From contig JBKJTT010000072.1 of the NCBI GenBank assembly GCA_046590205.1, positions 1-29,897 of the forward strand: DNA of 29,897 bases, read 5' to 3'. Positions 7,541-15,109 of this stretch are shown here, one piece after another. The notes beneath the pieces were generated by a model. The model saw only the letters and a list, made by a program, of their open reading frames with translations, was not told the origin of the DNA and did no database searches. Position 1 is the stretch's first letter. Every line of letters starts with the position of its first letter. The position numbers and the translations under genes were made by a program. The DNA comes from DATDEW01 sp046590205. GTDB taxonomy: Bacteria; Bacteroidota; Ignavibacteria; Palsa-1295.

Positions 7541-7617
7541 TGCTTAGGGTCAAGGGATTGTGAACAGAGAACAATACCTTAATTATTGAGTGTTAGTAAT
7601 TATATGAGGAGTATATC
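7541..7617 (+). repeat. Direct repeat copy B (leader of T9SS propeller gene)
   Basis: This is the second copy of the element at 6445-6521, with the same offset across its whole length and both ATG codons in register (6508 and 7604). Most differences in the core are transitions. A further, very degenerate copy may begin at about 7488 (GAGAACAA...CAGTAAT), but that is uncertain. Confidence 0.75.
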
Positions 7618-8935
7618 TTTTATCGCACTATATTATTTCTGCTTGTTCATGGTTGTTGCTTCAACAACTTATGCACAAACTGGCTGGAAACCTCTTAATA
7701 TTGAGGTTGGCGACATGACATTCTCGTCTCCGAATCAAGGTTATTTATTGTATGATGTTGGTGACACGGAATCCTATATTTCCAACGACTTTGATTCGGT
7801 TATAAACAACTCTGTTTTTTTATCGGGTAAGCCAAACCCCAATTATGGACTTGGACAATATCCTTCTTCAGTTTGGTCACTAAGTGATACTTCCGCAATT
7901 ACTCTCGGTCATTCAATCTATCGTCGAACCTTTTCCTCTTGGGCGGAGACAACGAGTGATCAAGGCGTATCGTGGAAGTATTTAGGTGAAGTAAGAAATT
8001 TTGAAGGAAAGGGATTAAAGTTGCTAAAGGTTAATGATACTGCTTTTTTTTTACTCACAGGTGATAGTTATGATGATGATGTTTGGATAAAGCAAGGTAC
8101 ATTGTATAGGACTTCGGCTGTCGGAAAAAATTGGGATAGTAAATTATGGGTTCGTGGTGTACAACAATCTTTTAAAGATATTATATTCGTCGACAGCATA
8201 ACCGGTCTTTGTATAGGTGATAGTATCGTTTTTGTAACAACAGATTTAGGTGACACTTGGGATACTCTTTCTATTCAATTAAATGATGGTAGAAGGGGTA
8301 CTTCTTGTCAAAGTATGGCAAATGTAAAAGGTACTAATCGCCTTTTTGCAGGCTCAAAATATGGCATGATAGCAACTAATGATAAAGGCAAATCATGGTA
8401 TATATCTGATAGTTCAATTTTACGTGTGACCGCAATATCATTTTTTGATTCATTAATTGGATATTGTGCTATTTCTTCTGGATATATAAATGGCAATGTT
8501 TATCAAGAAACATCAATTCTTAAGACCTTAGATGGCGGACAGACGTGGGGTAAGCAATATGTTTCTAAAAATAATTCTCTTGGTTACAGAAAATTTGTAA
8601 TTGCTTCTAAACAGCGCACCTTTGCACTTAGTTATTGGGGTAGTCTATATATGTATGATGGAGGAGGTTCATCTTTGTCCGTTAATGAAAATAAGAATAT
8701 CTTATGCGCATCTTCATATATCACATGTTATCCGAACTCTACAAATCAACGAATAGAAGTATATTGTCCTCTTAATGAGGGTAGTAGGGTTTATATTTAT
8801 GATGATTTAGGAAGGGTTTTACTTCAGCAAGATCGATATTCAACTACAGCAAACATATCGATAATGAATATTAAGTCAGGCCATTATACTGTTAAAATTG
8901 GACAAAAGTATGGTAGGTTTATTGTGCAGCATTAA
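7604..8935 (+). CDS. T9SS-exported propeller protein (YCF48/BNR-like repeats)
   Basis: A 443-residue secreted protein. Start ATG 7604 gives a clean signal peptide (MRSISFIALYYFCLFMVVAS, cleaved near TTYAQ). The body carries repeated Asp-box-like turns typical of YCF48/BNR propellers: GVSWKYLG, GKNWDSKLW, GDTWDTLS, GKSWYISD and GQTWGKQY. The C-terminus (CYPNSTNQRIEVYCPL, VYIYDDLGRVLLQ, IKSGHYTVKIG, RFIVQH) is a type A sorting domain, so T9SS should move the protein across the outer membrane and attach or release it. Its substrate is unknown. The gene is visibly richer in A/T and in TTA, ATA and AAT codons than its neighbours, which suggests recent acquisition. It contains a T9 run at 8044-8052. 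Its leader and start codon are the duplicate of those of the DUF433 gene. Confidence 0.85.
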   Translation: MRSISFIALYYFCLFMVVASTTYAQTGWKPLNIEVGDMTFSSPNQGYLLYDVGDTESYISNDFDSVINNSVFLSGKPNPNYGLGQYPSSVWSLSDTSAITLGHSIYRRTFSSWAETTSDQGVSWKYLGEVRNFEGKGLKLLKVNDTAFFLLTGDSYDDDVWIKQGTLYRTSAVGKNWDSKLWVRGVQQSFKDIIFVDSITGLCIGDSIVFVTTDLGDTWDTLSIQLNDGRRGTSCQSMANVKGTNRLFAGSKYGMIATNDKGKSWYISDSSILRVTAISFFDSLIGYCAISSGYINGNVYQETSILKTLDGGQTWGKQYVSKNNSLGYRKFVIASKQRTFALSYWGSLYMYDGGGSSLSVNENKNILCASSYITCYPNSTNQRIEVYCPLNEGSRVYIYDDLGRVLLQQDRYSTTANISIMNIKSGHYTVKIGQKYGRFIVQH

Positions 8936-8961
8936 TACTGAATAGCTAAATTATTGAATTG

Positions 8962-9135
8962 ATGCAATCATTAATAGTGTATCCAAAAGACAAAGCAGAA
9001 TTAAATTTCTTGCAAGTTATCTTCAAGAGAATGGGTATTTCCTCTATGGTTATTGCCTGTTCTCAAGTAGAAGACAAACTGTTTGGTGAACTTACGCAAA
9101 GAGCGAATCGCTCAAAAAAGTATCACGAAAAATAG
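8962..9135 (+). CDS. 57-aa hypothetical protein, antitoxin-like
   Basis: A short open frame from ATG 8962 to TAG 9133-9135. The protein begins MQSLIVYPKDKAELNFLQVI and continues FKRMGISSMVIACSQVEDKL, ending in a basic/charged tail (QRANRSKKYHEK). The pattern of a short beta strand, then a helix of the form PKxKxELxxLxxIxKRMGI, resembles small Bacteroidota antitoxin-type proteins. I cannot assign a named family with certainty. No toxin gene follows; the next gene is a YgjP peptidase. It could be the remnant of a toxin-antitoxin pair in this accessory patch or an independent small protein. Confidence 0.5.
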   Translation: MQSLIVYPKDKAELNFLQVIFKRMGISSMVIACSQVEDKLFGELTQRANRSKKYHEK

Positions 9136-9168
9136 TTTTACAAAAATTATAAGTAGATACTGCTAATA

Positions 9169-9756
9169 GTGTCAGCTATACCCCCATCCATCTCCATCAC
9201 TCGCCGCCGTGTAAAACATGCTCGTATTGAGATAACCCGTTTGGGTGAGGTGAAGGTTATTATCCCTATGCGATACCCCGAGCTTTCGCTTGGTAAGCTT
9301 TTGGGTGAGCGTGAAGGGTGGATACGCAAGCATCTTGCGAACTTTGCAAAGACGAAGCTCCCTGTAAAGCAGCATGAGATACTTCTTCTTGGCAAGCCCG
9401 TAACGCCTACGCTCTTTGCAACTGGCGATGAGAAATGGTGCCGCACCGAAGCAAAGAATTACATCGAGGCACGTCTGCGTGAGTATTCGCGTGAGTTCGG
9501 ATTTACCTATAACCGCGTCACGATACGCTCTGCCAGAAGCAGATGGGGTTCGTGTTCATCGAAGAAGAATCTCTCCTTCAACTGGAAGCTCATCAAAGCT
9601 CCGCAGGAAGTTGTTGATTACGTCATCCTTCACGAACTCGTACACACCGAGATCATGGATCACTCCAAACGTTTTTGGTCACGCGTAGCCGAAGTCTGCC
9701 CGCGCTACAAAGAGCACAAGACATGGCTAAAGACGTACGGACACAATCTGGATTAG
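9169..9756 (+). CDS. YgjP/DUF45-type zinc metallopeptidase
   Basis: A 195-residue M48-related (DUF45, YgjP/SprT-like) metal-dependent protein. The zinc motif is HELVHTEIMDHSKRFW, with His155, Glu156 and His159, and a probable third ligand at His165. Upstream is the family signature RSRWGSCSSKKNLSFNWKL, and the C-terminus has CPRYKEHKTWLK. The length is slightly under the usual ~230 residues because the N-terminal beta part is short. Start GTG 9169 is the only reasonable one. The family's substrate is unknown. It is probably cytoplasmic, as there is no signal peptide. The gene stands between the accessory patch and the PBP gene. Confidence 0.88.
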   Translation: MSAIPPSISITRRRVKHARIEITRLGEVKVIIPMRYPELSLGKLLGEREGWIRKHLANFAKTKLPVKQHEILLLGKPVTPTLFATGDEKWCRTEAKNYIEARLREYSREFGFTYNRVTIRSARSRWGSCSSKKNLSFNWKLIKAPQEVVDYVILHELVHTEIMDHSKRFWSRVAEVCPRYKEHKTWLKTYGHNLD

Positions 9757-9822
9757 TCGAGTCAATGGTATCGGTTTGATAGCAAAAGAACTTATAAGGG
9801 ATTTTTTCAGCGAAATTAATCA

Positions 9823-12096
9823 TTGTATTCCTCTCTTGTGAATCAATACAACTACCATAACGATCCTGAAGAAAAAGGCGGCTATCAAAAGCCGTCCTAC
9901 GACCCACATGCAAAAGAGCCATGGGAGAAGATATCTGCTATCTGGCAAAAACATAAGTCACTGATTATTGTATTGGCAGTTGTTATTATAGGCGGTGGCT
10001 GGTTCATCATTGAAGTCAATAAAGGTCTCCCGACACTTGACCAGCTTGAGAACCCAAAGCCCGAAGTTGCTACGCGTATCATCAGTGCTGATGGCGAACC
10101 GATAGATCAGTTCTATATTAAGAACCGGACGACGGTTAAACTCCGCGAAGTACCCAAAGCACTTCTTGATGGACTCATCGCCACCGAAGACAGAAATTTC
10201 TTTGACCACTGGGGCTTTGATGTCTGGCGGACGATGAAGGCAGCATGGATAGATGTTATCACCCTTTCACCAAAACAAGGTGCCAGCACGATAACACAAC
10301 AGCTTGCAAGGAATTTATATCTCTCGCAAGAGAAAACACCCCTTCGGAAGATCAGAGAAGCCATCAGCGCAGTACAAATTGAACGCTCCCATACCAAGAA
10401 TGAAATACTTGAGATGTACTTGAATGTCTGCTACATGGGGCGTGGTGCGTATGGCGTATCGGTTGCAAGTCAGGTATATTTTGGTAAGGATGTCTCGAAG
10501 CTGACTCCGGCGCAATGTGCCTATCTTGTAGGCATACTTAAAGGACCTGAAAACTACGACCCTGAAGATAACTACGACAAAGCAATTGCACGTCGTAACA
10601 CAGTTATTGAAAGCATGGTAGATGCAGGAGTCCTTGAAGAGTCAAAATCATTGAAGATGAAACAAGAACCGATCAAGGTTCAACCTCAAAAAGGGTATCA
10701 AGGTATTGCACCGCATTTCACGGAGATGGTACGGCAGGAATTAGCCAAAAAGCCGGAGCTTGCTGGATATGATCTTTACCGCGACGGGCTTGTCGTCTAT
10801 ACCACATTGAACGCTGATCTTCAACGTGCCGCAAATAAAGCGGTAGACGAGCACATCTCTTTCGCACAAGCCAACTATGTTGATAAGTCTTGGAGTTGGG
10901 CTACTCGAAAAGAGCTACTCGACTCTATCGTGGCACAATCAATACGTAAACAAGTTGAATTCAGAACAGCAGAATCAGACGAAGATAAATTGAAAATTTT
11001 CAAACGACTTCGCAGCGACCCAAGATATGTTGATAGCATCAAAAAAGCCGGACTTCGGCTTCAGGCAGGATTTATCTGTCTCGACCCAAAGACCGGGGCA
11101 ATGCTAGCACTGGTTGGCAGCTCTAACTATCGAGAGGTCCGATACGGACTTAACAGAGTAACACAGTCTGTCCGCCAACCCGGCTCTGCATTCAAACCAT
11201 TTGTCTATGCAAGCTGCTTCGAGAAGGGATATACCCCTGAATCATATGTCTCGAACGAACCGATAGAGATGCAGGATGGTGATAAAATATGGCGACCGAG
11301 AAACTCAAGCGGCAATGTTGGCGGGTCGATGCCGATACGGACTGCATTGCAGTGGTCTGTAAATCTCTGCGCTATTCATGCGCTTATGGATCTGACAACA
11401 CCTCGCGATGTAGTAGCTCTCTCGAAGAAGATGGGTATAAAATCGAATCTTGTCGCAACACCTTCGATGGCACTCGGTACCTCTGATGTTACACCGCTCG
11501 AGATAACATCTGCCTTCAGCGTATTTGCTAATGATGGCATCAGAGCATCTCCATATTCTATCCTAAGAGTCGAAGATAGGAATGGAAAAGTTATCTACCG
11601 AGCCAAGCCGGAATTTGAATATGTCTTTGACACGAAGATAGCCCAAATGATGACAACGTGCTTAAAGGCGGTTGTTGATAACGGAACGGCATCAAGTGTT
11701 AGGCAGTGGTTTAACTATCCTGCTGCAGGCAAGACAGGCACGACCCAAAGTTATGCTGATGCATGGTTTGTTGGGTATACACCGCAATATGCCGCCGGGG
11801 TTTGGGTGGGTTTTGATGACAAGCGGATTACCTTTACCAGTGCAAATGGTCAAGGCGGCAGAGCTGCTGCCCCGATCTGGGGGCGATTTATGAAGTATGC
11901 ATATCAAGCGATAAAGCCGAAATTAGCATATTTCAATACAAACTATAGCGGAAATATTATACCGAGAAATGACTCGACAGCGTCTGATTCTGGTGCGTTG
12001 CCTCTTAATATAGAGCCAGTTGACCCAAAACTGCAAGATCAAAAAACGCCGCCACCGGAAATTACGCCGTCTCAAGAGCAAAAGAAGGAGCGATAA
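9823..12096 (+). CDS. Class A penicillin-binding protein (PBP1A type)
   Basis: A 757-residue bifunctional peptidoglycan synthase. A cytoplasmic tail of about 45 residues precedes one transmembrane helix (about 46-63, LIIVLAVVIIGGGWFII). The glycosyltransferase-51 domain (about 85-280) has catalytic Glu122 in ATEDRNFFDHWGFD and the QGASTITQQLARNLYL motif. The transpeptidase domain (about 415-690) has the SxxK nucleophile at Ser455 (RQPGSAFKPF), SVN at 512-514, and KTGT at 637-640. A Pro/Lys/Gln-rich tail follows. It would polymerise lipid II and crosslink strands in the periplasm. There is no ATG near the 5' end: TTG 9823 gives this length, and GTG 9838 is an alternative. The next gene encodes a peptidoglycan-binding OmpA protein. 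Confidence 0.95.
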   Translation: MYSSLVNQYNYHNDPEEKGGYQKPSYDPHAKEPWEKISAIWQKHKSLIIVLAVVIIGGGWFIIEVNKGLPTLDQLENPKPEVATRIISADGEPIDQFYIKNRTTVKLREVPKALLDGLIATEDRNFFDHWGFDVWRTMKAAWIDVITLSPKQGASTITQQLARNLYLSQEKTPLRKIREAISAVQIERSHTKNEILEMYLNVCYMGRGAYGVSVASQVYFGKDVSKLTPAQCAYLVGILKGPENYDPEDNYDKAIARRNTVIESMVDAGVLEESKSLKMKQEPIKVQPQKGYQGIAPHFTEMVRQELAKKPELAGYDLYRDGLVVYTTLNADLQRAANKAVDEHISFAQANYVDKSWSWATRKELLDSIVAQSIRKQVEFRTAESDEDKLKIFKRLRSDPRYVDSIKKAGLRLQAGFICLDPKTGAMLALVGSSNYREVRYGLNRVTQSVRQPGSAFKPFVYASCFEKGYTPESYVSNEPIEMQDGDKIWRPRNSSGNVGGSMPIRTALQWSVNLCAIHALMDLTTPRDVVALSKKMGIKSNLVATPSMALGTSDVTPLEITSAFSVFANDGIRASPYSILRVEDRNGKVIYRAKPEFEYVFDTKIAQMMTTCLKAVVDNGTASSVRQWFNYPAAGKTGTTQSYADAWFVGYTPQYAAGVWVGFDDKRITFTSANGQGGRAAAPIWGRFMKYAYQAIKPKLAYFNTNYSGNIIPRNDSTASDSGALPLNIEPVDPKLQDQKTPPPEITPSQEQKKER

Positions 12097-12107
12097 TTAC
12101 TTGATTT

Positions 12108-12141
12108 TTTGTGCTAACCCCTGAAGAAATACCTATATTTG
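12108..12141 (+). promoter_or_regulatory. Candidate Bacteroidota promoter (TTTG-N22-TATATTTG)
   Basis: TTTG at 12108-12111 and TATATTTG at 12134-12141 are 22 bases apart. This fits the -33/-7 promoter of the Bacteroidota, where the spacing varies by a few bases. It lies just after the PBP stop codon and would start a leader of about 220 bases before the OmpA-family gene. In that leader I see only a small hairpin (TCACC-GTA-GGTGA near 12272) and no recognisable riboswitch. Confidence 0.5.
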
Positions 12142-12367
12142 TAGTCCGTTTTAGAGGTCTCCAGTGGTTTTCCTCTGAACGTTCTTTCTTTGCTGTTGTT
12201 ATTTTTTACAGTTGTAACTTGAGATAAGCGTAATCGTTTTAAGAGCATAGGTACATTAGTCGGAACATAGACTCTCACCGTAGGTGAAAAATCCGCTAAG
12301 AGTACATTCATGACGATTCGTTTTATTTGCTGTTGTTGTGTTTATAGAAAAACGAAACAAGAACATT

Positions 12368-14986
12368 ATGAAAGTTCATGCCCCCTTACATTTTATACGT
12401 CTGACCTCGACTTATTTCTTTGCGGCATTGTTGCTGCTCTTTATTGCTTCCCCGAGCACTGCAACTCGAGCAACTGATGCGAATGCAAAAATAGCAGAAG
12501 AGACGCTCAAGAAAGAAGCGAAGAAAGCCATTGCGGAAGTTCATCCAGAACTAATCCCAATGACACCACTGACTCCGCCGCCACCTATTCCTGATAGCAG
12601 TGTCGATGGATTCAGAAGGCTTATTGTGAAAAATTTGGGACCAAATTTCAATACCTCTAAGGAGGATTTTGCACCTACCGTCACTGCTGATGGTAGAACA
12701 ATGTTCTTTGTTTCTCGCAGAGATGGAAGCATCAAGGGTATTGAAGATTTCTGGAAATCTACAAGTCCTGAAAATGATGACACCACATGGCAAAACATTG
12801 TAAATGAATCACTCATTAACTCTGAATCAAATGATGGCGCTGCTTCGATTGCTGCTGACGGACAGACAATCTATATGGCTTCGCAGCGCAACACAACTGA
12901 ACGTGGGGATGTAAACCTCTGGGTATCTACCCTTGAAGGCAGCACGTGGAAAAACGTCCGTGAAGTTGGTCCGCCGATCAATACGACAAAGTGGGAATCC
13001 CAACCATCTATCAGCCCCGACGGCAAAAAATTATTTTTTGCATCAAATAGGGAAGGTCGAGTAAGTAACGAAGGAGATGAAAAGAATACTGATATCTTTG
13101 TCTCTGAACAATTTGCTGATGGTCGTTGGGGTACTCCAAAAAACCTTGGACCAATAATAAATTCTGGTAAGTACGATGGGTCTCCTTTTATGGCTGCTGA
13201 CGGGTCTACACTGTATTTTTGTTCAAACGGACGACCTGACTCTAGGAAGATTGACATCTATAAGTCAGAGTTTATAGGCCCTTCTGAAACCGATTGGAGT
13301 GTCCCGGTACGTTTACCAAATCCGATTAACTCTGAAGAAGACGATCTCTTTCTCACCGTCCCTGCTTCGGGTAACGTAATGTACTTTACCTCTAACCGTA
13401 GTGGTGGTTCAGGCAATCTTGATATATACGTCGCTTTCAACCCCCCCCCCCCGAAGGCAACGCTTGTACTTCGTGGTATTGCATTTGATATCAATACAAA
13501 TGTAAAGCTTGGTGCGAACGTTGTAATTGTTGACGAACAAACCCGCGACACTCTTTACAACAAACAAGCCAACAGCCAGACTGGCGAATATCTGTGCGTC
13601 ATTCCTGCGAATGCAAAAGGCGAATGTGGTGGTTCATACCTTGTAAGTGCGACCGAACCGACTCACTTCCCATATCAACCGTTCCGTGTTGTCATACCAA
13701 TCCGTAATGATACATCACGTATCTGGACGCATGACATCCCAATGAATAACGAAGAGCCGCCAGTTGTCAAATGGGTTACCGAAGACCCAGCTCTCTTGAA
13801 AGAACTCCCTGGTAAATATCCGAACTTTAAGGGCGTTATTATTCGTGAGAAAAAGACGGTCGAACTTTTCGCTCTCCTGCCGATGGTATTCTTTGATGAA
13901 GGCAGCGCAAGCTTCCCAAGTCGCTACGTGCTCTTCACAAGCCCTGACCAGACAAACGGCTTCTCCGAAGATACTATCACTTCGACACTCAATGGTTATT
14001 ACAATTACTTGAACTGTCTCGGTCTTCGTATGCGGAAAAACCCGAATGTAAAAGTTAATCTTGTCGGTTGTAATGCGATGAATGTGCCAGCCGAAAAATC
14101 CATTGATCTTTCTCGCAATCGTGCAGAGCTTATTAAAAAGTATCTTGTGGATATTTGGAGTATTGACCCGGCTCGTTTACCTATTGAGGCACGTAACCTT
14201 CCGGAAAATTCAACACTTGCGACAACAGTCGAAGGTATTGAAGAAAACCGAAGAGTTGAGTGTAAGAGCGATGATTGGGAAATAATTAAACCCATCAAGC
14301 GTGAGGAAACGCAGAAGTACCCTGATTATCGGACTGCAAAGTTCTCACTTTTCAATGGACTCCGTATCGAAAATATCGCAAGCCGTGAACTTGTTATCAC
14401 GCACAACGGACAAGAATGGGACCGTATCAAAGATCTCGGTCCGCTTGATGCAACAATGTCAGACGAGTGGAACTGGCGTTCGGCTGCGAATAGACTACCC
14501 GAAGATCAGACAGACATGACTGTTCAGCTCTTAGTCACTGATAAGTCAGGTCGTGTTGTTGCTTCAAATATGGACAACACAGGTGTTCGTCAGTTTTCAA
14601 CAGCTGACGTTGTAAAAGAACGACTCTCCGATAAGACTCGTGAGAACTACAACCTTATCCTCTTTAAGTATAACAGCTCTGAAATGGGCAAGTGGAATAG
14701 TAAGATCCTTGAGGAGTATGTGTATTCACAGATCAAGCCATCTACTGATGTAACGGTCAATGGCTACACCGATATTCTTGGTACTGATGATTACAACAAG
14801 AAACTATCACAGAACCGCGCGGATGCTACCAAGCGAGTCATTCAGGCAAAGATTGGAAGCAAAGTAAAGACACTTCAATCTATTGGTTACGGCAAAACAC
14901 AGCCGCTCTACCCGAACGAAGTACCTGAAGGTCGTTACTACAACCGTACTGTGCAGGTCGTTGTAGAGACCCCTATCGTTGAGTAA
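12368..14986 (+). CDS. PD40/CRD/double-OmpA envelope protein, PorE-like
   Basis: An 872-residue protein starting at ATG 12368, which gives a signal peptide (FAALLLLFIASPSTATRA). About residues 95-358 form a PD40 (WD40-like) propeller with repeats such as ADGRTMFFVSRRDG, SPDGKKLFFASNREG and SGNVMYFTSNRSGGSGNLDIY. About 363-457 is a carboxypeptidase-regulatory-like beta domain (IAFDINTNVKLGANVVIVDE). Two OmpA-like domains follow: about 504-640 (VFFDEGSASF, IDLSRNRAELIKKYL) and 766-872 (NGYTDILGTDDYNKKLSQNR). The last has the Asp and Arg expected for diaminopimelate binding. PD40 plus CRD plus OmpA is the layout of T9SS component PorE, but here there is no TPR part and there is an extra OmpA domain. 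A C12 run at 13441-13452 lies at the propeller/CRD border. A strong terminator follows. Confidence 0.88.
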   Translation: MKVHAPLHFIRLTSTYFFAALLLLFIASPSTATRATDANAKIAEETLKKEAKKAIAEVHPELIPMTPLTPPPPIPDSSVDGFRRLIVKNLGPNFNTSKEDFAPTVTADGRTMFFVSRRDGSIKGIEDFWKSTSPENDDTTWQNIVNESLINSESNDGAASIAADGQTIYMASQRNTTERGDVNLWVSTLEGSTWKNVREVGPPINTTKWESQPSISPDGKKLFFASNREGRVSNEGDEKNTDIFVSEQFADGRWGTPKNLGPIINSGKYDGSPFMAADGSTLYFCSNGRPDSRKIDIYKSEFIGPSETDWSVPVRLPNPINSEEDDLFLTVPASGNVMYFTSNRSGGSGNLDIYVAFNPPPPKATLVLRGIAFDINTNVKLGANVVIVDEQTRDTLYNKQANSQTGEYLCVIPANAKGECGGSYLVSATEPTHFPYQPFRVVIPIRNDTSRIWTHDIPMNNEEPPVVKWVTEDPALLKELPGKYPNFKGVIIREKKTVELFALLPMVFFDEGSASFPSRYVLFTSPDQTNGFSEDTITSTLNGYYNYLNCLGLRMRKNPNVKVNLVGCNAMNVPAEKSIDLSRNRAELIKKYLVDIWSIDPARLPIEARNLPENSTLATTVEGIEENRRVECKSDDWEIIKPIKREETQKYPDYRTAKFSLFNGLRIENIASRELVITHNGQEWDRIKDLGPLDATMSDEWNWRSAANRLPEDQTDMTVQLLVTDKSGRVVASNMDNTGVRQFSTADVVKERLSDKTRENYNLILFKYNSSEMGKWNSKILEEYVYSQIKPSTDVTVNGYTDILGTDDYNKKLSQNRADATKRVIQAKIGSKVKTLQSIGYGKTQPLYPNEVPEGRYYNRTVQVVVETPIVE
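13441..13452 (+). repeat. C12 homopolymer tract within the PorE-like gene
   Basis: Twelve consecutive cytosines encode Asn358-Pro359 to Pro362, the linker between the propeller and the CRD-like domain. The reading frame is intact on both sides at this tract length. By hand translation, losing one C leads to a TAA at 13503-13505 and gaining one C leads to a TGA at 13486-13488. Either change would stop the protein shortly after the propeller. This is the form of a slipped-strand contingency locus. Confidence 0.8.
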
Positions 14987-15000
14987 GAAACTTCACCCCA

Positions 15001-15033
15001 GAGAAAAGCCGCACAAAATGTGCGGCTTTTCTC
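15001..15033. terminator. Perfect 15-bp hairpin terminator
   Basis: GAGAAAAGCCGCACA (15001-15015) pairs perfectly with 15019-15033 around an AAA loop. It begins 14 bases after the OmpA-family stop codon. The T-run lies in the right arm (CTTTTCTC), and the mirror-image A-run means it could also work in the other direction. It separates the OmpA-family gene from the array of secreted paralogs. Confidence 0.85.
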
Positions 15034-15109
15034 GTCTATAGGTGTAACGTTTTTGGTTCCGGAGTGTCTATAGTATAGAGAATTTCGCATCGCCAAACTC
15101 TTTACGAAT

